Source: Lucinisca nassula (lineage: Eukaryota > Mollusca > Bivalvia > Lucinida > Lucinidae). From it: a stretch of 64,000 nucleotides of DNA. The notes beneath the pieces were generated by a model. The model saw only the letters and a list, made by a program, of their open reading frames with translations, ran no database searches and was not told the DNA's origin. The stretch covers positions 158,196,981 through 158,260,980 of the forward strand of contig OY757011.1 of assembly GCA_963580285.1 (NCBI GenBank), given 5' to 3'. A program made the position numbers and the translations under genes. Each line of letters begins with the position of its first letter. The stretch's first letter is position 1. Shown one piece after another: positions 1 through 10,437 of this stretch.

Positions 1-103
1 CTCAGTGTCAGAGACCACAGCCTGCCACTTGTGGTGGACAGTTGTATCCTGAGTCTGTTTGTAATTATCAATTGTTTCTTAACATCCGATATTAAAACAC
101 CTT

Positions 104-109
104 TTTATT
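104..109 (-). promoter_or_regulatory. candidate polyadenylation signal AATAAA for the minus-strand gene
   Basis: Read on the minus strand this hexamer is AATAAA, 265 bases after the stop codon of the gene at 374-3583. It is the first canonical signal I see downstream of that stop. Such a short motif arises often by chance in AT-rich DNA, so this is only a candidate. Confidence 0.3.
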
Positions 110-270
110 TTAAACCCACTTTATACAGTATAAAGTGGGGTTTACAGTGATAGGTACATGTATATTAGTTTCATGATATAGAATGTGTGTACTCATTAGA
201 ACAGACTCATTGAGGCAGTTTTAACAAGTACCCACAATCTATGTTTGCAGCAGAAATAAAAAGCATATCA
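110..270. repeat. diverged copy of MITE family A (hairpin) beside a second small palindrome
   Basis: The stretch has the arrangement seen in cleaner copies at 34700-34790 and 63665-63745: GTACTCATTAGAA, a short spacer, GAGGCAGTT, then AAGTACCCACAA, followed by GCAGAAATAA. The two arms are imperfect inverted repeats. Bases 110-137 form another palindrome, AAACCCACTTTAT against ATAAAGTGGGGTTT, related to sequence near 41130 and 63595. It lies downstream of the minus-strand gene and could be part of its 3' UTR. Confidence 0.5.
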
Positions 271-373
271 AAAATTATCTTTAGAAAGGTGTCATTTTTG
301 AAGCCATGAAAGAATTTTATATGTCACATGCTTTTTGATACTGATGATTCATTAACATGTATCTAATTTTCAC

Positions 374-3300
374 CTAGAAATAAACTTCTTTATATTTTTG
401 AAACGTTTTTTCAATGTCGCTTGTTTCTTTAATCTCCCAGAGACGACCAGAATTTAGACATTCCGGAATGAATCCTTTGCGCAATATAAATCTGCGGTCA
501 CATGACTGGACATCTTCGCGAGAAGGCCAGCTAAAACAGCCAGTTTTTCTTGCTGGAACCATGAACTTTACAACAAAGTTATTTTCATCTTTAGATTTTA
601 TCACTATACCAGGATACCATGCATCCTGGTAAGCCACAGCAACGTAGTCATTGTCTTTGATGATTTCATTTGTTGGAAGTTTCTCGAGCAGCGCTGCTTC
701 TTCCTCATGATCGGAGTAGTTGTCTGGCTCTGTATCATCAAGCTGGTGGTTGCCAGTTTCCATGCGCTGATTACGATCAGTCACAGTTTTCCGCTTTCTG
801 CTTGTGGCCTTCTTCACCATCATTTCTGCATTGATTACTTGCAAGACTGTCTGTTCATCAGCCCTGTGCTTTTTACGCAGTTCTTTTCCACCTTTTCGGG
901 CAGATTTCAGAAGTTCAGAACGCATATCATCAGGCATTTCCACAAGCCAGCCCATCATGTTAGTTCTATTGCGCTTTAACAGTTGGATAGACGAGTGATG
1001 ATGCATCGTAGCACTAGGTCTGCGTCTCTGACTACTATCTAGATCCCCGAAATGATGTTCACATCCCAAGTTTGTTAAGTGTGCAAACTGTGTTCTCTGG
1101 AGATCTTCTTTGGACGGCTGTTGTCCAAAGGTGCCTTCTTTCAGGAAGTCAGTCAGCTGCTTTTGTATTGTTGCATTCATTGCATGGCATACAAGTTTAA
1201 TTGTCTTTAAGAGCAGGCTTCTACTTTCCGCGTTATTTTCAACAGTGAATACATCCGACAACAATTTCTCGTTCATTACCGCCAAAGCGTTTGACCTGTT
1301 GTCTTTCCAGCAATATCCAGTCTCAATCATGTGTGATGGATTAGACTCACATATGTACAGGAATTCATTGAGAGCTGAAATTTCCTTGTACAGCTCCAGA
1401 TATGGCACTTCAACACTTGTTACCAAATTCCAGTATGGGCCAGTTATTTTCAGATACACCACTCCTAGGCACTGAATAAGAGACATTATAGAGTCTGATT
1501 TAAGGTCAGCGAGTACGGATTTTAGCTTTAGGTTTGGGTTGGTAACACACTCCAGGACTGTGACAAAGTCATTTCTGTGATGGAAAACTTCTGCAGCTGT
1601 TTGAAATAAAGCATTAAATCGGTTATCCTTATAGTTTCGGATAACTGATTTTTTCCCACTTACAGCACAGTGTGCCTCCCACAGGTCTCTGACGCCATGA
1701 TGGTCTCCAGCAGGGCCAAACACCTCCGAAACTGTTCTAAGCGTGCGTTCAACAGCAGTATTTTTCTTACTCCAGTATTTAAAACATGGCAGACCATCAC
1801 GACCCAAGGGGCCTTTCTCCTTTACTAAATCTTTCTCAAGTTCAACCATATCCTTGCATATGTACCTATGGAAGCCGAGCAGTACATGTGCCATACAGTG
1901 GAAATGTAAAACCTTGCAGTGCTCATTTTCATCATATTGTCCAAGTACTGAATCACGCCATTCATCAAGAAGTCTGTCTGCCTTTTTTTCATTACTTGCG
2001 CGGTCACTCATTGTGAAAGCCAATTTTTCAAGGGAATTTTTCAAGAAAATGTCTGGGTCAGTTTGCTGTTCACTTTCTTTCATTTGATTGACTGTAGAAT
2101 TGAGATCAGCTAACTCTTGAACATGTTTCTTTGTAACATTATTAATTGTATCAGCGGTTTCATGAGCAACCCGGTTGAAACCAAGACTAAGTATTTCTCC
2201 AGTGGCCAGCGTAATTGATGTGTCGACAATTTTTTGTTTTCGTCGCGTAGTCCCATCTCTATTCAGCCCCCAGTTTTCTGTCTCGGACAATTGTTTAGAT
2301 ATATACGCCCTAGCTAAAAAGTGTCCTTCATCAACGATAGTCTGAACAGTCGAACTTGATGGTATTTCATGTTTTTCAAATTCTTTACCAAACAAATGTT
2401 TTGACACAGCCTGTATGACACTGGGAACCTTTTCGACTGCAACTTCCAAGCCACTTAACTCTATCACACATAACCTGACACTATCCGTAAATGAACCGTC
2501 ACTTTCTTTTGTACCAAATACCTGACTGATTTGCTCATTTAGCATGTCTACCTTTGTTTCTAGTTCTTTAATTATCAAATCCTTCTGTTTGATAATGTTT
2601 TTCTGCTGCTTCACTTGGTCAGAATGCTCCACTTTTCTAAATTTTTGCCTGAGTTTGTTTGCTGATTGTTTGTAATAACTGGCTGTTTTCTGGGCCAGAA
2701 TCTTCTTTTTTTCTTCTTCTGTGGCATTATTTTGGGTGTCCTTTAGGGTCTTATTCTGAAAGGTCATCTCTTCAATCTGTTGCTTAAGTCTGTTTATAGT
2801 ATCTGTATTAGTTGAAATAACTTGTCTCTGTTTTGATAACAAGTGCTGAGCTTCACGGAGAGACTTTCTGCTTTGTCGAGCAGTTTCATCCCTCTTGTTT
2901 ACGTTCCTTACAGAATAGTGACCAAGTTTACATTGAAGACTTCTCAGTTCTTCTTTACATATTTGAATTTCACTTTGTATCCGAGTCAACGACTTGTTAC
3001 CTTTATTAAAATCATACAGATACATATTATGATTTTTTCTGTTTTCATCGATGGCCACATGCACACCGCTATCCGTTTGGCATTCCACAGATCTGGTCTC
3101 ACACGCACTTTGATGTTTGTCATGGTGTAAGTTCTCATCACAGTCTTGAGAATAATTGGCTGAGCATTCTTCATTCATTGATTCCAACAACAATGTTGAA
3201 ACATTCTCCACGTGTTCTTCAGACGTCTGGCAAGAAACAAGCACTAATTTTGATGCAGGTGGATCAAATGACTGATCCAGAAAGTCGTCAAATGACTTGT

Positions 3301-3583
3301 AGCCCTTAACTTTTTTCTTCGCCACAAATCTTCTACGGATATCAGTGAGCCGATTGAGCTTACTTTTCAGTGCTGCTATATTAGCTGATTCAAACAATGC
3401 TGGCTGGATGTGTTTTAATATGTTCACAACCTCTGTTGAGGTTTTGCACATCTTTTGAATCTCAAAAACAACACCATTTTTAACACAATCTTGTTTCAGA
3501 GGTTCTATGGTGTCAGTACTGTTCAGTTGTTCAGAAGAGAGGTTGATTGCCTTGCAATAGGGGCCTGGGTATTGATTCTCCAT
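374..3583 (-). CDS. intact 1069-codon transposase-like protein with coiled coil (hAT-like architecture)
   Basis: A single uninterrupted frame runs from an ATG at 3583 to a TAG at 374. Residues 1-190 are polar. Residues about 195-350 are a long Lys/Glu/Gln-rich coiled coil. From 440 on it looks like an RNase H-fold transposase: Asp443 in DGTTRR, Asp527 in MSDRAS, a Cys563-x2-His566 pair (HCMAH), and Glu842 in CEHHFGDLD followed by RRRPSATMHHHSS and RNRTN. The spacings (84, then 315 with a mostly helical insert) resemble those of hAT transposases. About 928 is a basic stretch (SRKRK), a possible nuclear signal. Residues about 979-1034 (YVAVAYQDAWYPGIV to RRFIL) look like a Tudor/SH3-like module. 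The frame is also open upstream of the ATG to a possible 3' splice acceptor at 3642-3643, so a further 5' exon is possible. I see no terminal inverted repeats next to it. It could be an active element, a recently inserted one or a domesticated gene. The family assignment is inference from motifs; that the frame is intact is seen directly. Confidence 0.7.
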   Translation of the reverse strand: MENQYPGPYCKAINLSSEQLNSTDTIEPLKQDCVKNGVVFEIQKMCKTSTEVVNILKHIQPALFESANIAALKSKLNRLTDIRRRFVAKKKVKGYKSFDDFLDQSFDPPASKLVLVSCQTSEEHVENVSTLLLESMNEECSANYSQDCDENLHHDKHQSACETRSVECQTDSGVHVAIDENRKNHNMYLYDFNKGNKSLTRIQSEIQICKEELRSLQCKLGHYSVRNVNKRDETARQSRKSLREAQHLLSKQRQVISTNTDTINRLKQQIEEMTFQNKTLKDTQNNATEEEKKKILAQKTASYYKQSANKLRQKFRKVEHSDQVKQQKNIIKQKDLIIKELETKVDMLNEQISQVFGTKESDGSFTDSVRLCVIELSGLEVAVEKVPSVIQAVSKHLFGKEFEKHEIPSSSTVQTIVDEGHFLARAYISKQLSETENWGLNRDGTTRRKQKIVDTSITLATGEILSLGFNRVAHETADTINNVTKKHVQELADLNSTVNQMKESEQQTDPDIFLKNSLEKLAFTMSDRASNEKKADRLLDEWRDSVLGQYDENEHCKVLHFHCMAHVLLGFHRYICKDMVELEKDLVKEKGPLGRDGLPCFKYWSKKNTAVERTLRTVSEVFGPAGDHHGVRDLWEAHCAVSGKKSVIRNYKDNRFNALFQTAAEVFHHRNDFVTVLECVTNPNLKLKSVLADLKSDSIMSLIQCLGVVYLKITGPYWNLVTSVEVPYLELYKEISALNEFLYICESNPSHMIETGYCWKDNRSNALAVMNEKLLSDVFTVENNAESRSLLLKTIKLVCHAMNATIQKQLTDFLKEGTFGQQPSKEDLQRTQFAHLTNLGCEHHFGDLDSSQRRRPSATMHHHSSIQLLKRNRTNMMGWLVEMPDDMRSELLKSARKGGKELRKKHRADEQTVLQVINAEMMVKKATSRKRKTVTDRNQRMETGNHQLDDTEPDNYSDHEEEAALLEKLPTNEIIKDNDYVAVAYQDAWYPGIVIKSKDENNFVVKFMVPARKTGCFSWPSREDVQSCDRRFILRKGFIPECLNSGRLWEIKETSDIEKTFQKYKEVYF

Positions 3584-3641
3584 GGTTCTATTCAAACATT
3601 GCTGAGTCACAAAATATAGAAGCAGTACTAGCAGCGTATAT

Positions 3642-3662
3642 CTGAAACCATAGAAAAAAAAA
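3642..3662 (-). promoter_or_regulatory. possible 3' splice acceptor upstream of the transposase-like ORF
   Basis: On the minus strand nine T residues are followed by CTATGGTTTCAG, a good pyrimidine tract plus AG. The reading frame continues in phase for 19 codons from this AG to the first ATG at 3583, through a hydrophobic run (YTLLVLLLYFV). This leaves open that the protein starts in an upstream exon. No matching donor can be identified without transcript data. Confidence 0.3.
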
Positions 3663-3730
3663 TATCTATCTCTAGATCTATCTGTTTTTTTTTTTGTTTT
3701 TTTTATCTATCAAAATGCTAATTTAAAGAT

Positions 3731-4030
3731 TTGTTTGTTTGATTTCAAGTTTAACGTCCCCTTCAACACTGTGAAGGTCGTTTGCGAGACGTTGCTTCCA
3801 ATTTTGTGGGACTTTCACCCGACATTGAGATGAAATGACATCTCAAGTCCTGCCGCCCAATGAAACCAATACGGTTTATAATAGTGGACGAGACGACTCG
3901 CACCAGATTGCCTGGGCAGGCTTAGATCTTATAAGCCATTTACCAGTAACCGTGTGCGGGTCGGTTTCAGCTCTGCGTGGAAGCATCATGCAGCCCATCT
4001 TTTTCTTCAAGCCCCGATGGGCGGGGGCTG
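3731..4030 (-). mobile_element. SINE-A copy
   Basis: Near full length. On the plus strand it starts with the reverse complement of the (CAAA)n tail (TTTGTTTGTTTGATTT) and ends with GATGGGCGGGGGC, the complement of the GGCCCCCGCCC head. The family boundaries are fixed by copies with target duplications at 18417-18713 and 30295-30582. A further short head-like repeat, CCCTGATGGGTGGGG, follows immediately. Confidence 0.85.
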
Positions 4031-4680
4031 ACTACAAGCCCTGATGGGTGGGGGGGGCTGACTAATTTAAAGATCATGATAATATTGTTTTATCAGTTAA
4101 ATAATTAATTTGTTGGTAGGACTGGGGTTAATGCACCTGATCCCAGCCCTTTTGACAGCAAAATTAGGTGGGACCTGTTTTTGTTAATATGTCCGAATCG
4201 GTGGCATGTCCGAATACTAGTTCCGTTCCGTTCAAGGTCGATCTTTTTCCATCGTGTTTCTCACGTTTTACGATTTATTTTTTTCATTCATCACTTCAGA
4301 TGCATTTAATAACAATATTTATTTATTATTTGACCAGAAATCACCATTCATATGGGAGAAAAAAGCGTTTTCGGCCGAAAAACTATCTTGTGTTCAAAAT
4401 TTACAGGTGCGCGAAAGCGCTAATAGGCCTTTGGAAAATGGGAGAAAATACGATTAAAATCGCAAAATAATGAAAATTGAAGGGTTTCAGGACATTAAAT
4501 AAATGTTTAATAACATTTTGATGCATAAATTGATATCTGATATTGATCGATGTTATTTATTTCAACCGGTAAAATTGGTCAAATTCCATCGCATATCGGA
4601 TTTTTCAATATGGCGGCTATCTGTTTACACTGGCGCTGGGGATTTTCCATGACGCTATACATATTTGGGGCTCAATGCGG
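4031..4680. other. intergenic or intronic sequence with no recognised feature
   Basis: AT-rich single-copy-looking DNA between a SINE-A copy and the 4.45 kb DNA element. I find no plausible exon of GBF1 and no repeat shared with other parts of the window. Confidence 0.5.
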
Positions 4681-4688
4681 GTTATTAA
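4681..4688. repeat. left target-site duplication GTTATTAA
   Basis: An identical octamer at 9143-9150 abuts the other terminus of the 4454 bp element. Confidence 0.8.
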
Positions 4689-4789
4689 CGGTTCCCCTTA
4701 ATAGCGAAAAGGAGTCCTTTTCGCGAAAAGGAGTCCTTTTCGCGAAAAGGACTTTACCCTAAATAGCGGAAAGGACTTTTTTCCTCAAA

Positions 4790-5916
4790 AAAGGCACTTA
4801 TTAGGGGTAAAAAAAAACAAAAACAATCAGTTATTTGTTTTCTTTCTTATCAAACAGCTTAATTTTGAATTTGATGAAGTCATTTTCACGCAAAATGTGA
4901 TTAAAATTAAACCTGGTTTGTCGTGTTTTCGTTCAGCTCGCGCTAAAAACAGCCGAAACGATTAAAAAAGAGAGGAAGACTTGAATTCATTTTGTTATTT
5001 AGATATTTAACCTTGATCCACCCCATGTTTTGCAACAGTGTAGATCCAGTTTAGATGGCTTCTGAATCTGAGAAAGTTTTTATTTTATACGACCGCGGGA
5101 AGTATATTTCTGTTAATACATGCCAACAAGGAAATAGACAATGAGAGTTTACATGGCGTTCCTGCAGCTGACCTGAAAGGAGATTAATAATTTCCGATTT
5201 GTCTTATTATACACTTGAGTGACTACATCAACACGCACAGACACACGCACGCGCGCGTGCGCGGACGCCTGGACCTGTGTTAATGTCCTTTAACAAAATT
5301 GGAACAGGTCGATGAAATTCTAAACTTGTTTCAAAATCAGCAGTTTTCGATCGCAGATCACAGTTTTCGCTTCCGTTTTATTTTATTTTAATTGTTTTAA
5401 TTATTTCTTTGAGTTTTATGTTTTTCATCACACGCACAATGAATATCCTTGTAAACCCGACTGCCTATTCGAAATTCGCAAAATTGCATCGTGTTTCCTC
5501 TGGCTTTCTTTGCCGGATCATTACAGGGTCACTGATGAGGCTTTATTAGCCGAAACTAGTAGTATGGCCCATCTTCTTTCTTATGAATGTTTCCATTGCT
5601 CTTAAAGGAACTCATTTTTGATTTTTATTTGTATGGAATTTCTTGTTTATAAAGGTAAACACCATCTTATATATCCATTCTCTTCTTTATGGGTACTCTG
5701 TAGAACAACTTTCATGAAGAACCAACTATACTATGCCATGTATATGTTGCCAGAATTTATCAAATAAAGTTTTATGTTCTCTCCTCTTCTACACAAATAA
5801 AAACAGCTGAAAAGAAACCTAGAAAAAATACCATCTTAAAAAAACACAAAACACTTTTTGATCACGCGGTTGTGTTATCCAATGTAATATTTATTTATTT
5901 ATTTATTTATTTATTC
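4790..5916. other. left interior of the 4454 bp element, no gene recognised
   Basis: It contains a purine/pyrimidine alternating run at about 5230-5270 (CACGCACGCGCGCGTGCG, a potential Z-DNA or microsatellite stretch) and ATTT repeats at 5888-5914. No coding frame of substance and no transposase motif is visible. Confidence 0.5.
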
Positions 5917-6550
5917 GGCCCCCGCCCATCGGGGCTTGAAGAAATAGATGGGCTGCATGATGCTGCCACACAAAGCTGAATTTGACTGAACACGAGTACT
6001 GTTAAACCGCTAAGAGGATCTAACTAGAAGTGGATGCAATGATCAGCCTGTCCAGGCAAAGCGGTGCGAGTCGGACAGTTTGTTTTTGTTTGATTTGAGG
6101 TTTAACGTACCCGTCAACACTGTAAAGGTCATTTTGGAGACGTTGCTTCCAATTTTGTGGGACTTTTACCCGACGTTGAGATGAAATAACATCTCAAGCC
6201 CTGTCGCCCAATGAAACCAATAGGGTTTATTAGCATGGACGGTCCGCCTCGCATTGCGGTTCCTGGAAGGCTTAGATCCCCTAAGCGGTTTACCAGTACT
6301 AGTGTGCGGACCGGATTCAGCTCTGCGTGGAAGCATCATGCAGCCCATATATTTCTTAAAACCCCTATGGGCGGGGGCCGCGAGTCGGACAGCCCACGCT
6401 TATAAACACTATTGGTTTCATTGGGCAACAGGGCTTGAGATGTCATTTCATCTCAGTGTCCGGTAAAAAGTCCCACAAAACTGAAAAGCAACGCCTCCAA
6501 AATGACCTTAACAGTGTTGATGGGGACGTTAAAACTTAAATTAAACAAAC
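5917..6550 (+). mobile_element. SINE-A copy split by a second, nested SINE-A
   Basis: The left part, 5917-6081, runs from the GGCCCCCGCCCATCGGGG head to ...GCGAGTCGGACAG. The right part, from about 6372, restarts with GCGAGTCGGACAG and continues to the ...AAATTAAACAAACAAA tail. The intervening 6082-6371 is a complete SINE-A in the opposite orientation. The repeated 13-mer is its target duplication. Confidence 0.9.
6082..6371 (-). mobile_element. nested SINE-A with 13 bp target duplication
   Basis: Inserted within another SINE-A. GCGAGTCGGACAG is present once on each side, and the outer element reads through if one copy and the insert are removed. This shows that insertion was by a mechanism giving 13 bp duplications, as in LINE-mediated target-primed reverse transcription. 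Confidence 0.9.
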
Positions 6551-7107
6551 AAAAAAAAAAAAACATTTATTTATTAAAGAAGTTTAAAAATGCTACTCAA
6601 GAGCTTCACATGAAATGCTAGACAAAATTACTCGTATTCTTAAAACAAAAAAAAAAAAAAAAAAAAAAGGGCCGCTGAAAGATTTTATCTTGTACAGGAT
6701 TTTGTTTTGACAGGACGATAACTATCACTTGGGTAATATCTTTATCTCTTTAATCCCTTTATCATCGACACGCGCCAAATGTCATACTTTAATTAATTAA
6801 TCTTTTTGAAAAAACTTTACAAACCAACTATAAATGGCAATTATCACACAGCGTTGAAAAATAAACCATTCACGATTATTTTAAGCCCGGACAAAGTAAT
6901 TCCAACAATTCACATGTGCATGCAGCAAAGACTCAGATCAGCCTTGACTGTTCATTCTATTTGCGCACATCTGCGCAATCTGATCAGTCTTGACTGTTCG
7001 TTCTATTTGACAGCTATATAAGCTATATAAGAACCCAATGCTCTATGAGACAGCTATACAAGTAAGATACTTTGACGGGGAAAAGTTGGGTTTGTAACAT
7101 TGTACAC

Positions 7108-7400
7108 TACTCATCCGACCCCCGCCCATCGGGGCTTGGAGAAATTGATTTGGCTGAATGATGCCTCTACGCAGAGCTAAAACGTTTAGAGGGTCTAGTC
7201 CTGCCAAGGCAAAGTGGTGCGAGTCAGACCGCCCCGAAATATAAACCATTTTGGTTTTTGGGAGCGACAGGGATTGAGATGTCATTTCATGTCCATGTCA
7301 GGTAAGAGTCCCACAAAATTGGCAGCAACGATTCCAAAATGGCCTTACTAGTATTAACGGAGAAGTAAAACCTCAATTCTAACAAACAAACAAACAATTC
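7108..7400 (+). mobile_element. SINE-A copy
   Basis: GACCCCCGCCCATCGGGGCTTG head, internal AACCATTTTGGTTTTTGGGAGCGACAGGG block, and a degenerate AACAAACAAACAAAC tail. It has an internal deletion after the head compared with the 18417 copy. Confidence 0.85.
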
Positions 7401-7615
7401 TCATCATATTTATCATCGAAGCGGTAGATTGTCCATGCAAAAAGGTGGTTCTAACTAGCACCCACGTTGTTCTAACTAGCATCCACAATCCATGTTTGAA
7501 TCACAAAGTTTGAAAACTTTACTTTGCTGGGGAAAAGTATTGTTTGTAACACAGCATATTGTGGATGGTTATTAGAATCGTCTAATATAGTTTTTATATC
7601 TAAATAAGAAAAAAC

Positions 7616-7920
7616 ACGGCCCCGCCCATCGGGGCTTGAAGAAATAAATGGACTGCATGACGCTTCCACGTGGAGCTGAAAATGACCGCACACAAGTATT
7701 GGTAAACCGCTAAGAGGATCGAAGCCTACCCAGGCAAAGTCGTGCGGGTCGGCCCGTCCATTTGAACGAACCCGATTGATTTCATTAGCCGACAGGACTT
7801 GAGATGTCATCTCATATCAATGTCGGGTAAAAGTCCAAGAATTGGAAGCAAGGTCTCCAAAATGACTTATACTGTGTTGACAGGGACGTTAGACCTCAAA
7901 TAAAACAAACAAACAAACAA
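7616..7920 (+). mobile_element. SINE-A copy
   Basis: GGCCCCGCCCATCGGGGCTTGA head through to AAACAAACAAACAAACAAG tail, full length with scattered substitutions. It lies inside the 4454 bp element. Confidence 0.88.
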
Positions 7921-8524
7921 GAAAAAACAATACATGCAGTCTTTGATTAGATATGAGTGCTTTGTAACCTTGTGCTTTCTTTCGGTTTAAACTAGCATCC
8001 AAAATCCATGCGGTTTGAATTAAGGCGTAACTATACCAAAAGTGACACAGAGGCCTTTCTGATATTTAATCTTCATCAGTGTGTCTCTCAACCCCAAAGT
8101 TCTGAAACCGAAACGAATAATGAACAAGAACCGACAAACACAGCCCATCCCCCGCCGAGCACACACCGACCGACGTAGCTCATGAGAAAGGTCAACTGGA
8201 GGCATAAGGCAAGAGACGCCTGCCCTAGGACTTAAAGGCGTCTTCCACCGGGCCAAAATCAGCAAATATGGCCCACACTCCACGGAAGTGCCGGGCATCA
8301 GGAAGGAGATGTCCAAAATAGCGAGCCTTGCAAAATTTAAAATATAATAAAAAGTGGCAACCAAATCCGCTAAGATACATGTCTCACCTGACAAGTCAGT
8401 CTTAGTTTCAGAAAAAAATAGACTGTTATACTGCAAAAATTAGGCCGTCTTGACTGGTTTTGTTTATTTCAGAATCAGAATTGTTACTGGTGACACGTCA
8501 AATGACATTCATACACCAGGATTA

Positions 8525-8817
8525 TATATTTGATTTGAGGCTTAACGTCCTCGTCAACACTCTATAGGTCATTTTGGGGACGTTACTTCCAATTATGTGG
8601 GACTTTTACCCATCATTGAGGTGAAATTACATCTCAAGCCCTGTCGTCAAATGAAACCAATAGGGTTCATAAGCATGGACGGTCCGACTCGCACCGCTTT
8701 GCCTTAGATCCCCTAAGCGGTGTACCAGTACTCGTGTGCGGTCGGTTTCAGCTCTGCGTGGAAGCATCATGTAGCCCATCTATTTCTTCAAGTCCCGATG
8801 GACGGGGCTGGGTCTTG
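8525..8817 (-). mobile_element. SINE-A copy
   Basis: Plus-strand order is TTTGATTTGAGGCTTAACG ... AAGTCCCGATGGACGGGGC, the reverse complement of the family. It lies inside the 4454 bp element. Confidence 0.85.
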
Positions 8818-9142
8818 ACTGGTGGAATCTGTTCTACAACATATATTCATTTTCTTGTAGTGCATCGGCTATCGGGGATAGATAAAGCAAAAGAAAACAC
8901 ACCGGCAGAACTTGCAAATTAATCCACAAAAATAAAGTTTTCTAGTACAAAAGCCTATAAATAGATTGTTTGTGCAAGACTGAAGCCGAAAATATTAAAC
9001 AAAATATTGAATAATTAATTTATATCAATATATACGGATCCTTTTAGAAAATAGTCCTTTCCGCTATTTAGGGTAAAGTCCTTTTCGCGAAAAGGACTCC
9101 TTTTCGCGAAAAGGAGTCCTTTTCGCTATTAAGGGGAACCCG

Positions 9143-9150
9143 GTTATTAA
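9143..9150. repeat. right target-site duplication GTTATTAA
   Basis: Identical to 4681-4688, directly outside the right terminal inverted repeat. Confidence 0.8.
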
Positions 9151-10289
9151 ATAAATAAAAAATAGTACATATTATACATTTTTCGAAACAGTAAACCTGA
9201 AAGAATTCAGTACTTTTTAAATTTTAAAGATATACCTAGCGGTCTTCATGCAGCAGGGCTCTGACTTTGGGTTTCAATAACTTGACTTTGGATGGTCGGA
9301 AATTAAAAATTCAAGAACCTTCGGATACCTCAAGCTTTGCCCTGATTGGATATGCTATTTTTGTAACTGGGTCAAACTACATGCCAACCGCGTGGGTGGT
9401 TAAATATAGTGACCCGATATATTTTGGTGCAGAAAATAGGCCTTATTGGAGATTATTGGAAATTATGTAATTTCCTAAATTAACCTGTAAAATAAATAAT
9501 ATTTTTATGATAAACAACAACAAAATATATATCAATAGAAAGCAAATTTTATTAGCTTTACACACATATAAACATCATAACAATATTGTCAACAAGAAAG
9601 AGAAAATTAGGGTATTTAGTCCACTGACTAGGAAAATTGCCATAATTCTTAACCAGGTATTGGAGACTGCTGGGGTTGCTATATAAACGTTCTGTCATAT
9701 CCTTTGATGTCTGCCATTGACAAAATAAATCCTCTAAAACATCAACCAGAACATTTTTTGCACCTGACACATGCGAATTTTCCATGCTTCACGTGGTCCA
9801 TGTTGCGGCACCCTTTGATAATAAATATCGCTGTGTAAACACAATAATTACCGCTTTTACTGATAGCTTGCAGATTAGCGTGATCAAAATATGCGTGGTC
9901 GTCCATGTCAATTATTTCGAAATGAATTAACATCAAAGTGTTTGCTTCAGAAAGCTGTCAATTTGCCAGTTCAGTGAAGGAATTTTCAGACCTTGGGTGT
10001 AAAGTGGATAATGAATAACAAAAAGGAATCCGCTACTACATAAACACCTTGTACCTGTAGGTCATCGCCAAATCACGATTTGACTGTAATTTTATTGCTT
10101 TTATCTCACGACAAGCAAACCTTATGTCCATGCGTTGACTCCCGCTGACACAGAGGATTATTGGATTATAATTAGGACAATATACAGTTGTGCGCTTGAG
10201 TGACCAGGTGCAAGACGCATTTTGTAATAAAGAATAGAGTTAAGAATGAAAATAACTTTGGGAGTTATCTGAAAAACTTGTGGTATAGA
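9151..10289. other. no recognised gene or repeat
   Basis: AT-rich sequence right of the 4454 bp element. Short frames here (for example around 9560-9940 on the minus strand) have no protein-like motif or splice context that I can support. Confidence 0.5.
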
Positions 10290-10437
10290 AATTTTTAAAA
10301 ACTATCGAAACTATCGATAGTTCAAAACACTATCGGCGATAGTCATCGATGTTTAACTTTACCATCGATGCAGTACTATCGGCCCAGTGCCTATCACAAT
10401 GCATCGATGGTCCGATGCATCGTTACATCCCTAGTTG
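10290..10437. repeat. solo terminus resembling a hAT-type element
   Basis: Read on the minus strand it begins CTAGGGATGTAACGATGCAT and continues with repeated ATCGATG and GATAGT motifs. Termini of the form (C/T)AGGGATGTAACGAT are common in animal hAT elements. Only one end is visible within reach, so I annotate a remnant rather than an element. Confidence 0.45.

Larger units (their letters stand above)
4689..9142. mobile_element. 4454 bp non-autonomous DNA transposon with 88 bp TIRs and an 8 bp target duplication
   Basis: The termini at 4689-4776 and 9054-9142 are near-identical inverted repeats beginning CGGTTCCCCTTAATAGCG (CGGG... at the right end). They are built from alternating short palindromes, TTTTCGCGAAAA and AAAAGGAGTCCTTTT. 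The element is flanked by a perfect 8 bp direct repeat, GTTATTAA, at 4681-4688 and 9143-9150. An 8 bp duplication fits hAT, P or Merlin superfamilies; the sequence alone does not decide. No transposase-like frame is present inside. The interior carries at least five SINE-A copies, poly(A) tracts and otherwise unrecognised DNA, so it is old enough to have accumulated insertions. The boundaries are seen directly; the superfamily is inference. Confidence 0.85.

Noticed and set aside
3584..3610. GTG at 3610 as start codon of the minus-strand gene
   Set aside because: Eukaryotic nuclear genes rarely start at GTG; the first ATG is at 3583, or the frame continues into an upstream exon.
8020..8436. 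138-codon minus-strand open frame inside the 4454 bp element
   Set aside because: No recognisable motif, low-complexity composition and no transposase-like residues; most likely a chance frame.
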